This document shows positions 51,899-60,609 of a stretch of 64,000 nucleotides of DNA, in pieces. This stretch comes from Campylobacter lari (GTDB lineage Bacteria; Campylobacterota; Campylobacteria; Campylobacterales; Campylobacteraceae), in the NCBI RefSeq assembly GCF_001017575.1, contig NZ_CP011372.1, forward strand, positions 620,001 to 684,000, given 5' to 3'. Under the pieces are notes generated by a model. The model made no database searches. It had not been told where the DNA came from and was given only the letters and a program-made list of their open reading frames with translations. How positions within the stretch are numbered: position 1 is the stretch's first letter; each line of letters starts with the position of its first letter. The position numbers were made by a program, and so were the translations under genes.

Positions 51899-52673
51899 TT
51901 GTGTAGGCGTTTTATTTAGTGCTTGTAGTATGGTACCTATTAGCACGCCTACTGTGTATTACCCAGAAAGAGATTTTAAAAGTATAAAGCATAATAATAC
52001 AAGCTTAAAAGGCACTATGAAACCTTACACTATTAATGGTAAAACTTATTATCCAACAGTAGTAGAAGTAGGTGAGACTGCTGATGGTATAGCTAGTTGG
52101 TATGGACCAGGTTTTCATGGTAAAAAAACTTCTAATGGTGAAACTTATGATCAACACGCATATACCGCAGCTCATAAAACTTTACCTATGAATACCATAG
52201 TAAAAGTAACTAATTTAAAAAATCATCGTCAAACCACTGTTAGGATTAACGATAGAGGACCTTTTGTAGCAGGTAGGATTATAGACTTATCTAATATGGC
52301 TGCAAGAGATATAGATATGATTCAAGCAGGAACAGCTCCTGTAAGACTTGAAGTGATTGGCTTTGGAACAAGTGCAAGTTCGGGTTCGGTGCATACTAAT
52401 TCTAATTTAGGCAGCAGTGGAGAGATTGCTGATAGTGGTCATATTTTCCAAGGTGGATCTTTTATGGTGCAAATTGGAGCATTTAGAAATAAAAGTGGCG
52501 CAGAGCTAATAGCAAGTAGGTATAAAAACTATAATTCTTATACTTCAACAATACAAACAAGTGCTAAAGATGGCTTACATAGAGTATTTTTAAAAGGTTT
52601 TAGAAGTGAGCAAGAAGCAAGAGATTTTGCTGATAGTGGATCTTTCCCAGGTGCGTTTATAGTAAGAGAGTAA
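51834..52673 (+). CDS. rlpA: Septal-ring lipoprotein RlpA with SPOR domain
   Basis: 279 residues. A lipobox LFSAC (Cys about 31) follows a long basic N terminus, the double-psi barrel RlpA domain spans about 85-180 (ASWYGPGFHGKKTSNGE, TVRINDRGPFVAGRIIDLS), and a C-terminal SPOR domain covers about 205-279 and should target denuded glycan at the division site. In Pseudomonas RlpA is a lytic transglycosylase on naked strands. The start ATG 51834 has AAGGAGAATAAT directly upstream and lies within mltD, so the two cell-wall genes are translationally linked. Confidence 0.92.
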   Translation: MQKSKQLKKYQKTLIQKSLVVSCVGVLFSACSMVPISTPTVYYPERDFKSIKHNNTSLKGTMKPYTINGKTYYPTVVEVGETADGIASWYGPGFHGKKTSNGETYDQHAYTAAHKTLPMNTIVKVTNLKNHRQTTVRINDRGPFVAGRIIDLSNMAARDIDMIQAGTAPVRLEVIGFGTSASSGSVHTNSNLGSSGEIADSGHIFQGGSFMVQIGAFRNKSGAELIASRYKNYNSYTSTIQTSAKDGLHRVFLKGFRSEQEARDFADSGSFPGAFIVRE

Positions 52674-52677
52674 AATC

Positions 52678-53166
52678 ATGATAGAACTTATTTTTTTAGA
52701 TGTAGATGGTTGTTTAACAGATGGTAAAATCATCTACACACAAAATTATGGTGAGATTAAAGAATTTAATGTAAAAGATGGCGCAGCAATTGAAGCTTGG
52801 CAAAAGCTTGGTAAAAAAGTTGCTATTATTACAGGTAGGACTAGCGAGTGTGTATATTTTAGAGCTAGGGATTTAAAAATTGATTTAGTCTATCAAGGTA
52901 TTAGTGATAAACTAGCTTGTGCTAAAGAAATTTTAGAAAAATTAAATTTAGATTTTTCTCAATGTGCTGCTATTGGGGATTATTATAATGATATGAGTTT
53001 GCTTGAAGCAGTTGGATATAGCTTCAAACCAAAAGATGCACACAAGGCTTTGAAAACTGATAAAGTTTTAAATAGAAAAGGTGGTAATGGAGCGGTGAGT
53101 GAGATGATTGAAATTTTGATTGAACATAATAGTATGCAAGCTCAATGGGATAAACTTTGGCGATAA
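52678..53166 (+). CDS. kdsC: 3-deoxy-D-manno-octulosonate 8-phosphate phosphatase
   Basis: A 162-residue HAD-family phosphatase, the usual tetramer-forming size of KdsC, which removes phosphate from KDO 8-phosphate before KDO is added to lipid A. HAD motif I is LDVDGCLTDG (about 7-16), motif II is ITGRTSE, motif III includes the lysine in GISDKLACAKE, and motif IV is AIGDYYNDMSLLE. It is followed by lptC with a 10-base overlap, so KDO supply and LOS export are encoded together. Confidence 0.92.
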   Translation: MIELIFLDVDGCLTDGKIIYTQNYGEIKEFNVKDGAAIEAWQKLGKKVAIITGRTSECVYFRARDLKIDLVYQGISDKLACAKEILEKLNLDFSQCAAIGDYYNDMSLLEAVGYSFKPKDAHKALKTDKVLNRKGGNGAVSEMIEILIEHNSMQAQWDKLWR

Positions 53167-53663
53167 AAATTTTTGCTATATTAATGAGTTTATTCGCCTT
53201 TGTTATGGTGATTTTAAGTACCCAAGATCCGTATTTATTCGCCATAAAACCACAAAAGGTAGATGTGGCAAATATGCAAGCTTTTGATGTGCTTGATTAT
53301 GAGTTAAATGCTAGTGTAATTAAGGCTACATATCAGGCAAGTCGTTGGGTAAAATACCAAGATAAAGATATTTTTGATGATTTTAAAGTACAAGCGCTTG
53401 ATTATAATTTAAGTTCAGATTTATTAGTAAGAAATGAAGAAAAATCCATTTTAGAAGGCAATGTAAGCTATTTTGATCATAATCAAACTTCTATTTTTAC
53501 CCAAAAAGCAACTTATGATATGAAAAATAAAATTTTATTTTCTAATGATAATTTTAAAGCATATATAGGTTTAAATGAAGTTTTTGGGGATAGTTTTTTA
53601 TATGATGTAAATCAAAAAGAATTAAAAATTCAAGGAATAAAAGCATGGTTTTTAGAGCAATAA
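53157..53663 (+). CDS. lptC: LPS/LOS export protein LptC
   Basis: A bitopic protein of 168 residues: one N-terminal membrane helix (about 4-20), then a periplasmic beta-jellyroll domain (about 35-168). It bridges LptBFG in the inner membrane and periplasmic LptA. The start is a TTG (53157) inside the end of kdsC. Four PglB-type D/E-x-N-x-S/T sequons are present: E49-LNAS, D82-YNLS, E100-GNVS and D107-HNQT. LptC sequences diverge widely; the call rests on topology and the kdsC-lptC-lptA order. It overlaps lptA by 19 bases. Confidence 0.85.
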   Translation: MAIKIFAILMSLFAFVMVILSTQDPYLFAIKPQKVDVANMQAFDVLDYELNASVIKATYQASRWVKYQDKDIFDDFKVQALDYNLSSDLLVRNEEKSILEGNVSYFDHNQTSIFTQKATYDMKNKILFSNDNFKAYIGLNEVFGDSFLYDVNQKELKIQGIKAWFLEQ

Positions 53664-54103
53664 TTTTTTTGTGTTTGTTAAATTTATTTGCACTTGGTGC
53701 ACAAAAAATAGAAGTTTACGCTAAAGATTTTTACTTAGATGAAAAAAATGAAACAAGTGTATTAACAGGTGATGTGGAAGTTAAAAAAGGCAAAGATGTT
53801 TTAAATTCGCAAAAATTGGTTATTTATATGAAGAACAAACAGCCTGTTAAATATATAGCCACTAAAGATGCTAAATTTAAAATCATGATGAAAGATAAAA
53901 CTTATCATGGAAGTGGTGATGAGTTTATTTATAATGTAGCTAAGGATACATATGAGATTAATGGCAATGCAAAAATTACAGAAATGCAAACAAAAAAAGA
54001 ACTCATAGGGGATAAAATCATAGTAGATAGAAAAAATATGACTTATAGAGTAGTGAGTAAAGATAAAAAACCCGCTAAATTTGTATTTGAAGTAAAAGAA
54101 TGA
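53645..54103 (+). CDS. lptA: LPS/LOS transport periplasmic bridge protein LptA
   Basis: 152 residues with a signal peptide (about 1-19, LLNLFALGA) and one OstA-like domain rich in short beta strands: KIEVYAKDFYLDEKNETSVLTGDVEVKKGKDVLNSQKLVIY. LptA subunits stack to form the periplasmic bridge that carries lipooligosaccharide to the outer membrane. It overlaps lptC by 19 bases and ysxC by 4 bases. E33-K-N-E-T37 is a PglB-type sequon. Confidence 0.9.
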   Translation: MVFRAIIFLCLLNLFALGAQKIEVYAKDFYLDEKNETSVLTGDVEVKKGKDVLNSQKLVIYMKNKQPVKYIATKDAKFKIMMKDKTYHGSGDEFIYNVAKDTYEINGNAKITEMQTKKELIGDKIIVDRKNMTYRVVSKDKKPAKFVFEVKE

Positions 54104-54699
54104 TACTAAATGCTAAATTTTTAATCTCTGCTTCTAAAATAGATGAAGCCCCACAACCTATATACACTGAAATAGCTTTTTTAGGACGCTCTAATGTGGG
54201 TAAAAGTTCTTTGATTAATACTCTTTGTAAGAATAAAAATTTAGCAAAAAGCTCTTCAACTCCAGGCAAAACACAACTCATTAATTTTTTTGAAGTTGAT
54301 TGTAAAAAAGATGAAGATAAATTTAAACTAGTATTTATTGATTTGCCTGGTTTTGGTTATGCTAAAGTGAGCAAAAAAACTAAGGCTATTTGGAATAAAA
54401 ATTTAGATGAGTTTTTAAAAGAGCGCAGTTCTATCAAGCTTTTTATTCATCTGATAGATTCAAGGCATGATAATTTAGATATTGATACAAATTTAGATTT
54501 ATATTTAGATTCTTTTATTAGAGCAGATCAAAAAAAAATAACAGTTTTTACAAAGGCAGATAAGCTCAATCAAAGTCAAAAAGCAAAAATTTTAAATGCA
54601 AATAAAAATGCCATTTTGGTGTCAAATTTGAAAAAAAGTGGTATTGATAAATTAGAACAAAAAATCATTTTAGAGAGCTTGGGTTTTAATGAGGAGTAG
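54100..54699 (+). CDS. ysxC: Ribosome biogenesis GTPase YsxC/EngB
   Basis: Small GTPase of 199 residues. G1 is GRSNVGKSS (about 28-36), G2 TPGKTQ, G3 DLPGFG (about 78-83), G4 TKAD (about 147-150) and G5 VSNLKK. YsxC/EngB assists assembly of the large ribosomal subunit. It overlaps lptA (ATGA) and the next gene by 11 bases. The engB name is also used. Confidence 0.93.
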   Translation: MILNAKFLISASKIDEAPQPIYTEIAFLGRSNVGKSSLINTLCKNKNLAKSSSTPGKTQLINFFEVDCKKDEDKFKLVFIDLPGFGYAKVSKKTKAIWNKNLDEFLKERSSIKLFIHLIDSRHDNLDIDTNLDLYLDSFIRADQKKITVFTKADKLNQSQKAKILNANKNAILVSNLKKSGIDKLEQKIILESLGFNEE

Positions 54700-55180
54700 A
54701 AATTTAGTAAAAAATAGATTTGATTTTTCTTATTTATTTTTTTATCTATCTTTGATTTTTTATCAAGTATTAAGCTCTGTGTATTACTGGATGCCTCCTT
54801 TATTTGGGGTATTTTTTTGTTATATGATAGTGCTTTTAAAAGAAAAAGAAAGAACCCTTAATAAACTTGATTTTAGATGGTATTTTTCTTTGTTTTATCT
54901 TTTATTAATTGATGTTATTCATGGATTTTATCTTTTTAGCTCATGGATAGCTTTTTTTATTTTTTATCATTTTTTTGTGGATTGGTTTAAAAGCAAATTA
55001 AAACTAGGGCATTATTTGCTCGTTATATTCACTTTATGTGCTTATATTTTCATCTATCTTTTTGATGTGTTTTTAGCATATTTAGATAATAATGAAATTT
55101 TAAAATTTGGTATTGAGTATTTATGGTTTTTTACTGTTGAAGCTTTGATTTCTTTTATTATTTTTAAAGGAAAAATCTAA
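54689..55180 (+). CDS. Integral membrane protein, MreD-like by position
   Basis: 163 residues with about five hydrophobic helices (about 14-31, 33-50, 64-82, 84-100, 108-128 and 138-158). There is no cytoplasmic or periplasmic domain of size. Topology, length and place directly before mrdA (PBP2) match MreD, a component of the rod/elongation complex that is poorly conserved in sequence. I cannot confirm homology by eye. The stop is 2 bases before the mrdA ATG, so coupling is likely. Confidence 0.6.
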   Translation: MRSRNLVKNRFDFSYLFFYLSLIFYQVLSSVYYWMPPLFGVFFCYMIVLLKEKERTLNKLDFRWYFSLFYLLLIDVIHGFYLFSSWIAFFIFYHFFVDWFKSKLKLGHYLLVIFTLCAYIFIYLFDVFLAYLDNNEILKFGIEYLWFFTVEALISFIIFKGKI

Positions 55181-55182
55181 TT

Positions 55183-57009
55183 ATGCGTATGCGTTTAGTA
55201 ATGGGCTTTATAGCTTGCTTTTTTATGCTTTTACTAGCTAGAGTATATTATATAAGTATAAAATCTAATGTTTATTATGAAGAAATAGCCAAGCAAAATG
55301 CTATTAAAACGCAGTTTTTAGCACCCGTAAGAGGACAAATTTTAGACATAAAGGGTAGACCTTTAGCAGTAAATAAATTAGGTTTTTCGATCTCTATAAA
55401 ACCATATTTGTATATAAAAAAGAAAAATAGAAATCTTTTAGAACAAGAATTACAAGCTATAGTAGGAGCTTTTCCTGATTTAAATGCCACTAAACTCAAA
55501 AGAGTTTATATGAAAGCGGATTCTTATTATAATCAAGATTATATAGAAGTGGTTCCATTTATAGAATATGATGCGATGATTAAACATTTTACTAAGCTAA
55601 ATTTGCGTGAAAATATGCAAGTTAAATCTACCACTCAAAGATTTTATCCTTATGATGCTTTAGCTAGCCATGTTATAGGTTATGTTGGAAAAGCAAATCT
55701 AAATGATATGAATGAAAATGAAATTGCAAGATTGACTAGCTATGTAGGGCGTAGTGGTATAGAGCGTTCTTATAATGAAATTTTGCAAGGTCAAAAGGGT
55801 GAAAAGGTTAGCAAGGTAAATGCATTAAATAAAGAAATAGAAGAACTTTCTTACAAAAAACCTATATCAAGTAATATTACTCTAAGCATTGATCTTGATT
55901 TGCAAGAATACTTAGCTAGTATTTTTGAAAATTTAGCAGGTGCAGCTATAATAATGGATGTAAAAAGTGGGGCTATTTTAGCAGCGGGAAGTTTTCCTGA
56001 GTACAATCTCAATCCTTTTGTAACAGGCATCACTCAAGAGGAGTGGGATCGTTTGTCTAATGATTTAAACCATCCTTTTACTAATAAACTTATTAATGGT
56101 CTTTATCCTCCGGGTTCTGTTGTGAAAATGGGTACAGCTTTAGCATTTTTAGATAGTGGAAAAGTAAGCGAAAATCACAAATATTTGTGTGATTCTAACT
56201 TTGAGCTTGGTGGTAGAAAATTTAGATGTTGGAAGGCTATAGGTCATGGTTATGTAGATATGAATGATGCTATTAGAGAAAGCTGTGATGTGTATTTTTA
56301 TAAAGGTGCCTTAGAAGTTGGTATTGATACTATTAGTTCTGTTTTTGAAAGGATAGGTTTTGGTACAAAAACAGGAGTTGATTTACCTAATGAATTCATA
56401 GGAACAGTTCCCAATAGAATATGGAAAAAAGAAAAATACAACCAACCATGGTATCAAGGTGAAACTTTAAATACAAGCATAGGGCAAGGTGATTTTCTTG
56501 CTACTCCTATGCAAGTGGCTAAATTTACAGCTATGATTGCTACAGCGAAAAATATCACACCACATTTTTTACATAGTGTTGATGATAATGTTACTAAGAT
56601 AAATTTTGACAATAATGAAAGTGTTTTTACGACTTTTGAATTATCAAAACTCCCACTTTTAAGGCGTGCCATGTATGAAGTTGCCAATGTTGATGGTGGA
56701 ACTACAGCAAGATTTTTAAGAAATTCGCCTATTACTATAGCAGCCAAGACAGGAACAGCACAAGTAGTTGGAATTTCTCAAAGTGAAAAAAAGCGTATTA
56801 AAGAAGAGGATTTGGAGTATTTTTTAAGATCTCATGCTTGGATTACTTCTTATGCACCTTATGAAAAGCCACAATATGTAGTGGTAGTTTTAATCGAACA
56901 TGGGAAAAGTGGTAGTAGTACAGGAGGGCCTATACTGGCTAAAATTTATCAAAAACTTATAGATTTGGGTTATATTGATAAAAAATATATCAAGAAAAAG
57001 ACTAAATAA
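55183..57009 (+). CDS. mrdA: Penicillin-binding protein 2 (transpeptidase)
   Basis: A class B PBP of 608 residues with one N-terminal membrane anchor (about 5-25), a dimerisation/pedestal domain (about 45-220) and a transpeptidase domain (about 250-600). Active-site motifs are S312-V-V-K315, S-C-D (ESCDVYFY, about 369-371) and K522-T-G. PBP2 crosslinks peptidoglycan during cell elongation. It is preceded by the MreD-like gene. The 3' end overlaps the opposing queA by 8 bases. Three PglB-type sequons are present: D99-LNAT, D467-DNVT and D476-NNES. Confidence 0.94.
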   Translation: MRMRLVMGFIACFFMLLLARVYYISIKSNVYYEEIAKQNAIKTQFLAPVRGQILDIKGRPLAVNKLGFSISIKPYLYIKKKNRNLLEQELQAIVGAFPDLNATKLKRVYMKADSYYNQDYIEVVPFIEYDAMIKHFTKLNLRENMQVKSTTQRFYPYDALASHVIGYVGKANLNDMNENEIARLTSYVGRSGIERSYNEILQGQKGEKVSKVNALNKEIEELSYKKPISSNITLSIDLDLQEYLASIFENLAGAAIIMDVKSGAILAAGSFPEYNLNPFVTGITQEEWDRLSNDLNHPFTNKLINGLYPPGSVVKMGTALAFLDSGKVSENHKYLCDSNFELGGRKFRCWKAIGHGYVDMNDAIRESCDVYFYKGALEVGIDTISSVFERIGFGTKTGVDLPNEFIGTVPNRIWKKEKYNQPWYQGETLNTSIGQGDFLATPMQVAKFTAMIATAKNITPHFLHSVDDNVTKINFDNNESVFTTFELSKLPLLRRAMYEVANVDGGTTARFLRNSPITIAAKTGTAQVVGISQSEKKRIKEEDLEYFLRSHAWITSYAPYEKPQYVVVVLIEHGKSGSSTGGPILAKIYQKLIDLGYIDKKYIKKKTK

Positions 57010-58024
57010 TTAGCATTCCATCGCCATAAGAATAAAAACGATAGTTATTTTCTATGGCTTCATGGTAAAGCCCTAAGGTTTTTTCTCTACCTATAAATGC
57101 CGCTACAAGCATAATTAAAGTTGATTTTGGTAAGTGAAAATTAGTAAGTAAATAATCAAGTCTTTGCGGGGTATTTTGCGGGTGTAAAAACAAATCACAA
57201 AAACCTTCTTTTATTTTTTTTCTATGATAATATTCTATACAACGAGTAACAGTGGTACCAACGCCTAGTATTTTCTTAGAAGAATCAATCAAAGCACAAG
57301 TTTCATCATCAATATGAAAAAATTCTGAATGCATTTTATGATTACGTATATCTTCACATTCTACACCTTTAAAAGTTCCTGCGCCAACGTGTAGTGTAAT
57401 AGTATGGATATTATGATTTTTTTTAAGTTCATTGATCATCGCTTCATCAAAGTGTAAGCTTGCAGTAGGTGCAGCAACTGCGCCTTGATTTTTAGCAAAA
57501 ATGCTTTGATAGTTAATGCTATCTTGTGCTTCATCTGCTCTTTTAATATAAGGCGGTAAAGGCACATGGCCTATTTTTTCTAAAATTTCAAAAACTTCAT
57601 GATGATTAAGCTCTTTTTCATTATTAGAAAACTTTACTTCTCTTGTACCATCATCATGTAATTTTTTGATTTTAGCTTTTAAAGAATTTTCAAAATATAA
57701 AATTTGTCCTTCTTTAACCTTACCCCGAATTTGCACTAAAAAATCATTATTTTTTAAAGGATGATTAATGAAAAGTTCTATTTTACTACCATTTTCTTTG
57801 TTTCCATAAATTCTTGCTTTGATGACTTTAGTATCATTAAAGATGATTTCACAAGGTGGTAAAATTTTAGCTAAGTCTTTAAAATGTAAATGTGAAATTT
57901 GATCTTTATATCTTTCATATACTAAAAGCTTGGCATTTTCTTTGGGTAAAATAGGAAAATTTGCTATAAGTTCATTAGGTAAGTTATAATCATAACTAGA
58001 AAGCAAAAGATCTTTATCAATCAT
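57002..58024 (-). CDS. queA: S-adenosylmethionine:tRNA ribosyltransferase-isomerase
   Basis: QueA makes epoxyqueuosine from preQ1-modified tRNA using the ribosyl part of SAM. Motifs include SSYDYNLPNELIANFP at the N terminus, IFNDTKVIKARIYG, GAVAAPTASLHFDEAM, HVGAGTFKGVECEDIRNHKMHSEFF and the C-terminal LLTNFHLPKSTLIMLVAAF. Upstream ATG codons at 58033 and 58030 are also in frame, but the GAAG sequence is too close to them; ATG 58024 gives MIDKDLLLSSYD and 340 residues. It overlaps tatC by 8 bases. Confidence 0.94.
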   Translation of the reverse strand: MIDKDLLLSSYDYNLPNELIANFPILPKENAKLLVYERYKDQISHLHFKDLAKILPPCEIIFNDTKVIKARIYGNKENGSKIELFINHPLKNNDFLVQIRGKVKEGQILYFENSLKAKIKKLHDDGTREVKFSNNEKELNHHEVFEILEKIGHVPLPPYIKRADEAQDSINYQSIFAKNQGAVAAPTASLHFDEAMINELKKNHNIHTITLHVGAGTFKGVECEDIRNHKMHSEFFHIDDETCALIDSSKKILGVGTTVTRCIEYYHRKKIKEGFCDLFLHPQNTPQRLDYLLTNFHLPKSTLIMLVAAFIGREKTLGLYHEAIENNYRFYSYGDGMLII

Positions 58025-58757
58025 TTTCATCATCTTCTTTTTGGCTAGGATTAACTTTTTTAGCTATATAAATAGAAATCCCATAAAGTCCACACAAAGG
58101 CACAGCCATTAAAAATTGCGATATAACATCAGGTGGTGTCATCATAGCTGAGAAAACAAAAATCACTAAAACAGAAACTCTAAAATGTTTTTTCAAAAAA
58201 GTATCATCAACAAGTCCAAGTTTAGCAAAGAAAAAGGTTATTACAGGCATTTCAAATGCTAAACCAAAAGCAATTACTAATTTAGTAAAAAAGCCTACAT
58301 ATAAACCTATGCTAATTAAAGGCTTAAAATCTTGGGTTTGCACCCCAAAATCAATCAAAAATTTAAAAGCCAAAGGTATAACTATATAATAACAAAACAA
58401 AGCACCAAGTGCAAACATAATGCTAGCAAAGCTTACAAAAGGCACTACTAATCTTTTTTCATTATCATAAAGTCCGGGTGCTACAAATTTCCAAAACTGC
58501 CAAAAAATAACCGGTAAAGAAATCAAAAAAGCTGTAAAAAACGAAACCTTCATCGCAGTAAATAAAGGCTCTTGTAACTCAACGAAGGTCATTTGTCTTG
58601 AAATTTCAGGTAAGGCTGCTTCAACAGGTGCTTTTAGTATATCTATGATATAGTTATTAAAACTAAAACATACAAAAAACATCACAACAACACAAGCAAC
58701 ACTTATAAATAATCTTTTTCTAAGTTCTACTAAATGTGGTTTTAATTCTTCAAACAT
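58017..58757 (-). CDS. tatC: Twin-arginine translocase subunit TatC
   Basis: 246 residues with six hydrophobic helices. MFEELKPHLVELRKRLFISV is the conserved cytoplasmic N terminus that recognises the twin-arginine signal, and FVELQEPLFTAMKVSFFTAF the periplasmic loop after helix 1. GLAFEMPVITFF and the proline-rich SAMMTPPDVISQFLMAVPL are family signatures. It follows tatB by 2 bases. tatA is not in this window and is presumably elsewhere. Confidence 0.95.
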   Translation of the reverse strand: MFEELKPHLVELRKRLFISVACVVVMFFVCFSFNNYIIDILKAPVEAALPEISRQMTFVELQEPLFTAMKVSFFTAFLISLPVIFWQFWKFVAPGLYDNEKRLVVPFVSFASIMFALGALFCYYIVIPLAFKFLIDFGVQTQDFKPLISIGLYVGFFTKLVIAFGLAFEMPVITFFFAKLGLVDDTFLKKHFRVSVLVIFVFSAMMTPPDVISQFLMAVPLCGLYGISIYIAKKVNPSQKEDDEND

Positions 58758-58759
58758 TC

Positions 58760-59152
58760 TTAGCTTTCCATTTTCTGAGTATTTTTTTCATCTTTTTGAA
58801 TTTTTTCTTCAAGATTAGAAAGTTCTTGTATATCCTTTTCTAAATCATTAATTTCACTTTTTAATTCTTTGGTATTATTTAAAATATCTTCTTTGAGTTG
58901 ATCAAATTCTTCAAAACTTAGTTTTTTTCTGATATTTTCATTAGTTTGTGAAAATTCATCTTTGTATTTTTGTGCTTCATCTTTTAATTCTGCTATTTTT
59001 AGTTCTTTATTAATACTTGCTTTTGCTTCATCAATATTGCTTTTAATGGCTTTTAAAATTTTTGCAATTTCAACTATAGTTGAAGGTAATTTTTCAGGCC
59101 CAAGCACTAAAATAGCTACAACTAAAATAACTAAAATTTCACCAAAACTCAT
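58760..59152 (-). CDS. tatB: Twin-arginine translocase subunit TatB
   Basis: 130 residues: one N-terminal membrane helix (about 3-20), the GPEKLP hinge at about 18-23, an amphipathic helix and a long charged coiled-coil tail. The length beyond the amphipathic helix and the place before tatC favour TatB over TatA. It is the first gene of tatB-tatC-queA, divergent from the arsenic operon. Confidence 0.9.
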   Translation of the reverse strand: MSFGEILVILVVAILVLGPEKLPSTIVEIAKILKAIKSNIDEAKASINKELKIAELKDEAQKYKDEFSQTNENIRKKLSFEEFDQLKEDILNNTKELKSEINDLEKDIQELSNLEEKIQKDEKNTQKMES

Positions 59153-59227
59153 TATTTTATCTTCTTTCGCTTGAATATATGGTTTACATTTTACATAAAA
59201 ATACTTAAAAATATTATTACTTTTATC

Positions 59228-59277
59228 ATATTAATATATAAATATATCTTGATATATTAATATATTTTTGTTATATT
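59228..59277 (+). promoter_or_regulatory. ars operon control region: 18-bp dyad flanked by repeats, with -10 box
   Basis: AATATATCTTGATATATT at 59241-59258 is a perfect inverted repeat of 8-bp arms around TT, matching the size of the ArsR operator I recall for the C. jejuni ars operon. Two copies of ATATTAATATAT (59228-59239 and 59254-59265), 26 bp apart, overlap or flank it. A TATATT at 59272-59277 can serve as the -10 box, 24 bp before the arsP ATG. ArsR binding here would block the promoter until arsenite is bound. Confidence 0.65.
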
Positions 59278-59301
59278 TGTTTAAAAATAAAAAGGAAAAG
59301 C

Positions 59302-60279
59302 ATGGAAAAATTAGTTTTTATTTTAAAAGATTTTTTGATTTTATTTATAGAAATATCTGTTTTGTTTATTTTAGTTAGTATGCTTATTGCTTATTTAAAT
59401 GAGCGCTATGCTAAATTTTTTAATGAGCATTTAAAGAAAGATTCTTTTACAAGCTATATAAAAGCCATACTTTTAGGTTGTTTAACTCCATTTTGCTCAT
59501 GCTCAAGCATACCGCTTTTAAACGCATTTTTAAAAGCTAAAATTCCACTTGGGGTATGTATAGCTTATTTAATCACCTCGCCTTTAATTAATCCTATTAT
59601 AGTAGTGATGTTTGTAGTAAGTTTTGGTTTAAAAATATCCTTATTATACGTGGGATTTTTATTTTTCGTGATTTTATTTCTTGCTTTTTGTGTTTCTAAA
59701 ATAAACACTCGAAAATTTTTTAATGAAGACTTTTTAAAAAATGATTTAGAGCAAAAATCATGTTGTTCTAATAATACTTTTCAAAGCTCATGTTGTCAAA
59801 AACCTAGTTCTATTTTTGTTAAAAATTCTAAAGTTAGCGGTAAAGTTTTGAAATTTAAGGCTAAGACAAAAGACAATAAAATCAAAATGTTATTTATGCA
59901 AAGCTTTAAAGAGTATAAAAAAATATTACCTTATATTGTTATAGGTATGGGTATTGGAGCTTTTATACATGGCTTTTTCCCACAAGATTTTTTCCAAAAT
60001 TATATGAAAGATTATGGAGTATTTGGCATATTTATAGCAGCTTTTATAGGAGTTTTACTTTATATGAATTGTACTGCTATGATACCTGTAGCACTAGCTT
60101 TAACTACTAGCGGAATTCCACTTGGTATAATGATGAGTTTTCTAATAGCAGGAGCAGGGTGTTCTTTACCTGAGCTTATTTTGCTTAAAAGAATTTTCAA
60201 AACAAGCTTTTTGGTTTTATTTGCAAGTATGATAGTTTTTATAGCAATTAGCTTTGGGCTTTTAATATTTTTTATATAA
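59302..60279 (+). CDS. arsP: Organoarsenical efflux permease ArsP
   Basis: 325 residues with about eight hydrophobic helices in two halves (DUF318-type permease). The first half has CLTPFCSCSSIPLL with C60, C65 and C67; the second has the paired LYMNCTAMIPVALALTTSGIPLG and AGAGCSLPELILL. A hydrophilic loop between the halves holds two Cys-Cys pairs (154-155 and 164-165). ArsP from Campylobacter exports methylated and aromatic trivalent arsenicals such as reduced roxarsone. It is the first gene of arsP-arsR-arsC-acr3. AAAAGGAAAAGC precedes the ATG. Confidence 0.9.
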   Translation: MEKLVFILKDFLILFIEISVLFILVSMLIAYLNERYAKFFNEHLKKDSFTSYIKAILLGCLTPFCSCSSIPLLNAFLKAKIPLGVCIAYLITSPLINPIIVVMFVVSFGLKISLLYVGFLFFVILFLAFCVSKINTRKFFNEDFLKNDLEQKSCCSNNTFQSSCCQKPSSIFVKNSKVSGKVLKFKAKTKDNKIKMLFMQSFKEYKKILPYIVIGMGIGAFIHGFFPQDFFQNYMKDYGVFGIFIAAFIGVLLYMNCTAMIPVALALTTSGIPLGIMMSFLIAGAGCSLPELILLKRIFKTSFLVLFASMIVFIAISFGLLIFFI

Positions 60280-60287
60280 GGATTTTT

Positions 60288-60608
60288 ATGCAAGAGTTTT
60301 TAAAAATAACAAGTGCAATTAATGATGAAAGTAGGATTTTAATTCTAGCTTTTTTACAAAAACATGGAAAGCTTTGTGTATGCGATCTACAAAGCTCGTT
60401 AAATATGAGTCAATCAAGGCTTTCAAGGCATTTAAAAATTTTAAAAGAGGCTAATTTTTTAGAAGTAGATAGACAAGGTGTTTGGGCGTATTATGGAGTA
60501 AAAGAAAATTTAAATAATTTTTGCAATGATATACTAAAAAACATCGATGAGCTTTCTATGAAACTTCCTGAGCTTAAAAGATTTTCTTGTGAATGCCCTA
60601 AGGAATAA
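60288..60608 (+). CDS. arsR: Arsenic-responsive repressor ArsR
   Basis: A 106-residue winged-helix repressor of the ArsR/SmtB family. The metal-binding motif in the alpha-3 region reads KLCVCDL with C30 and C32, and the recognition helix is SQSRLSRHLKILKEANFLEVDRQG. Two more cysteines, C101 and C103, are at the C terminus (FSCECP) and could contribute to arsenite binding. It should repress this operon through the dyad upstream of arsP. Eight bases separate it from arsP. Confidence 0.94.
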   Translation: MQEFLKITSAINDESRILILAFLQKHGKLCVCDLQSSLNMSQSRLSRHLKILKEANFLEVDRQGVWAYYGVKENLNNFCNDILKNIDELSMKLPELKRFSCECPKE

Positions 60609-60609
60609 A

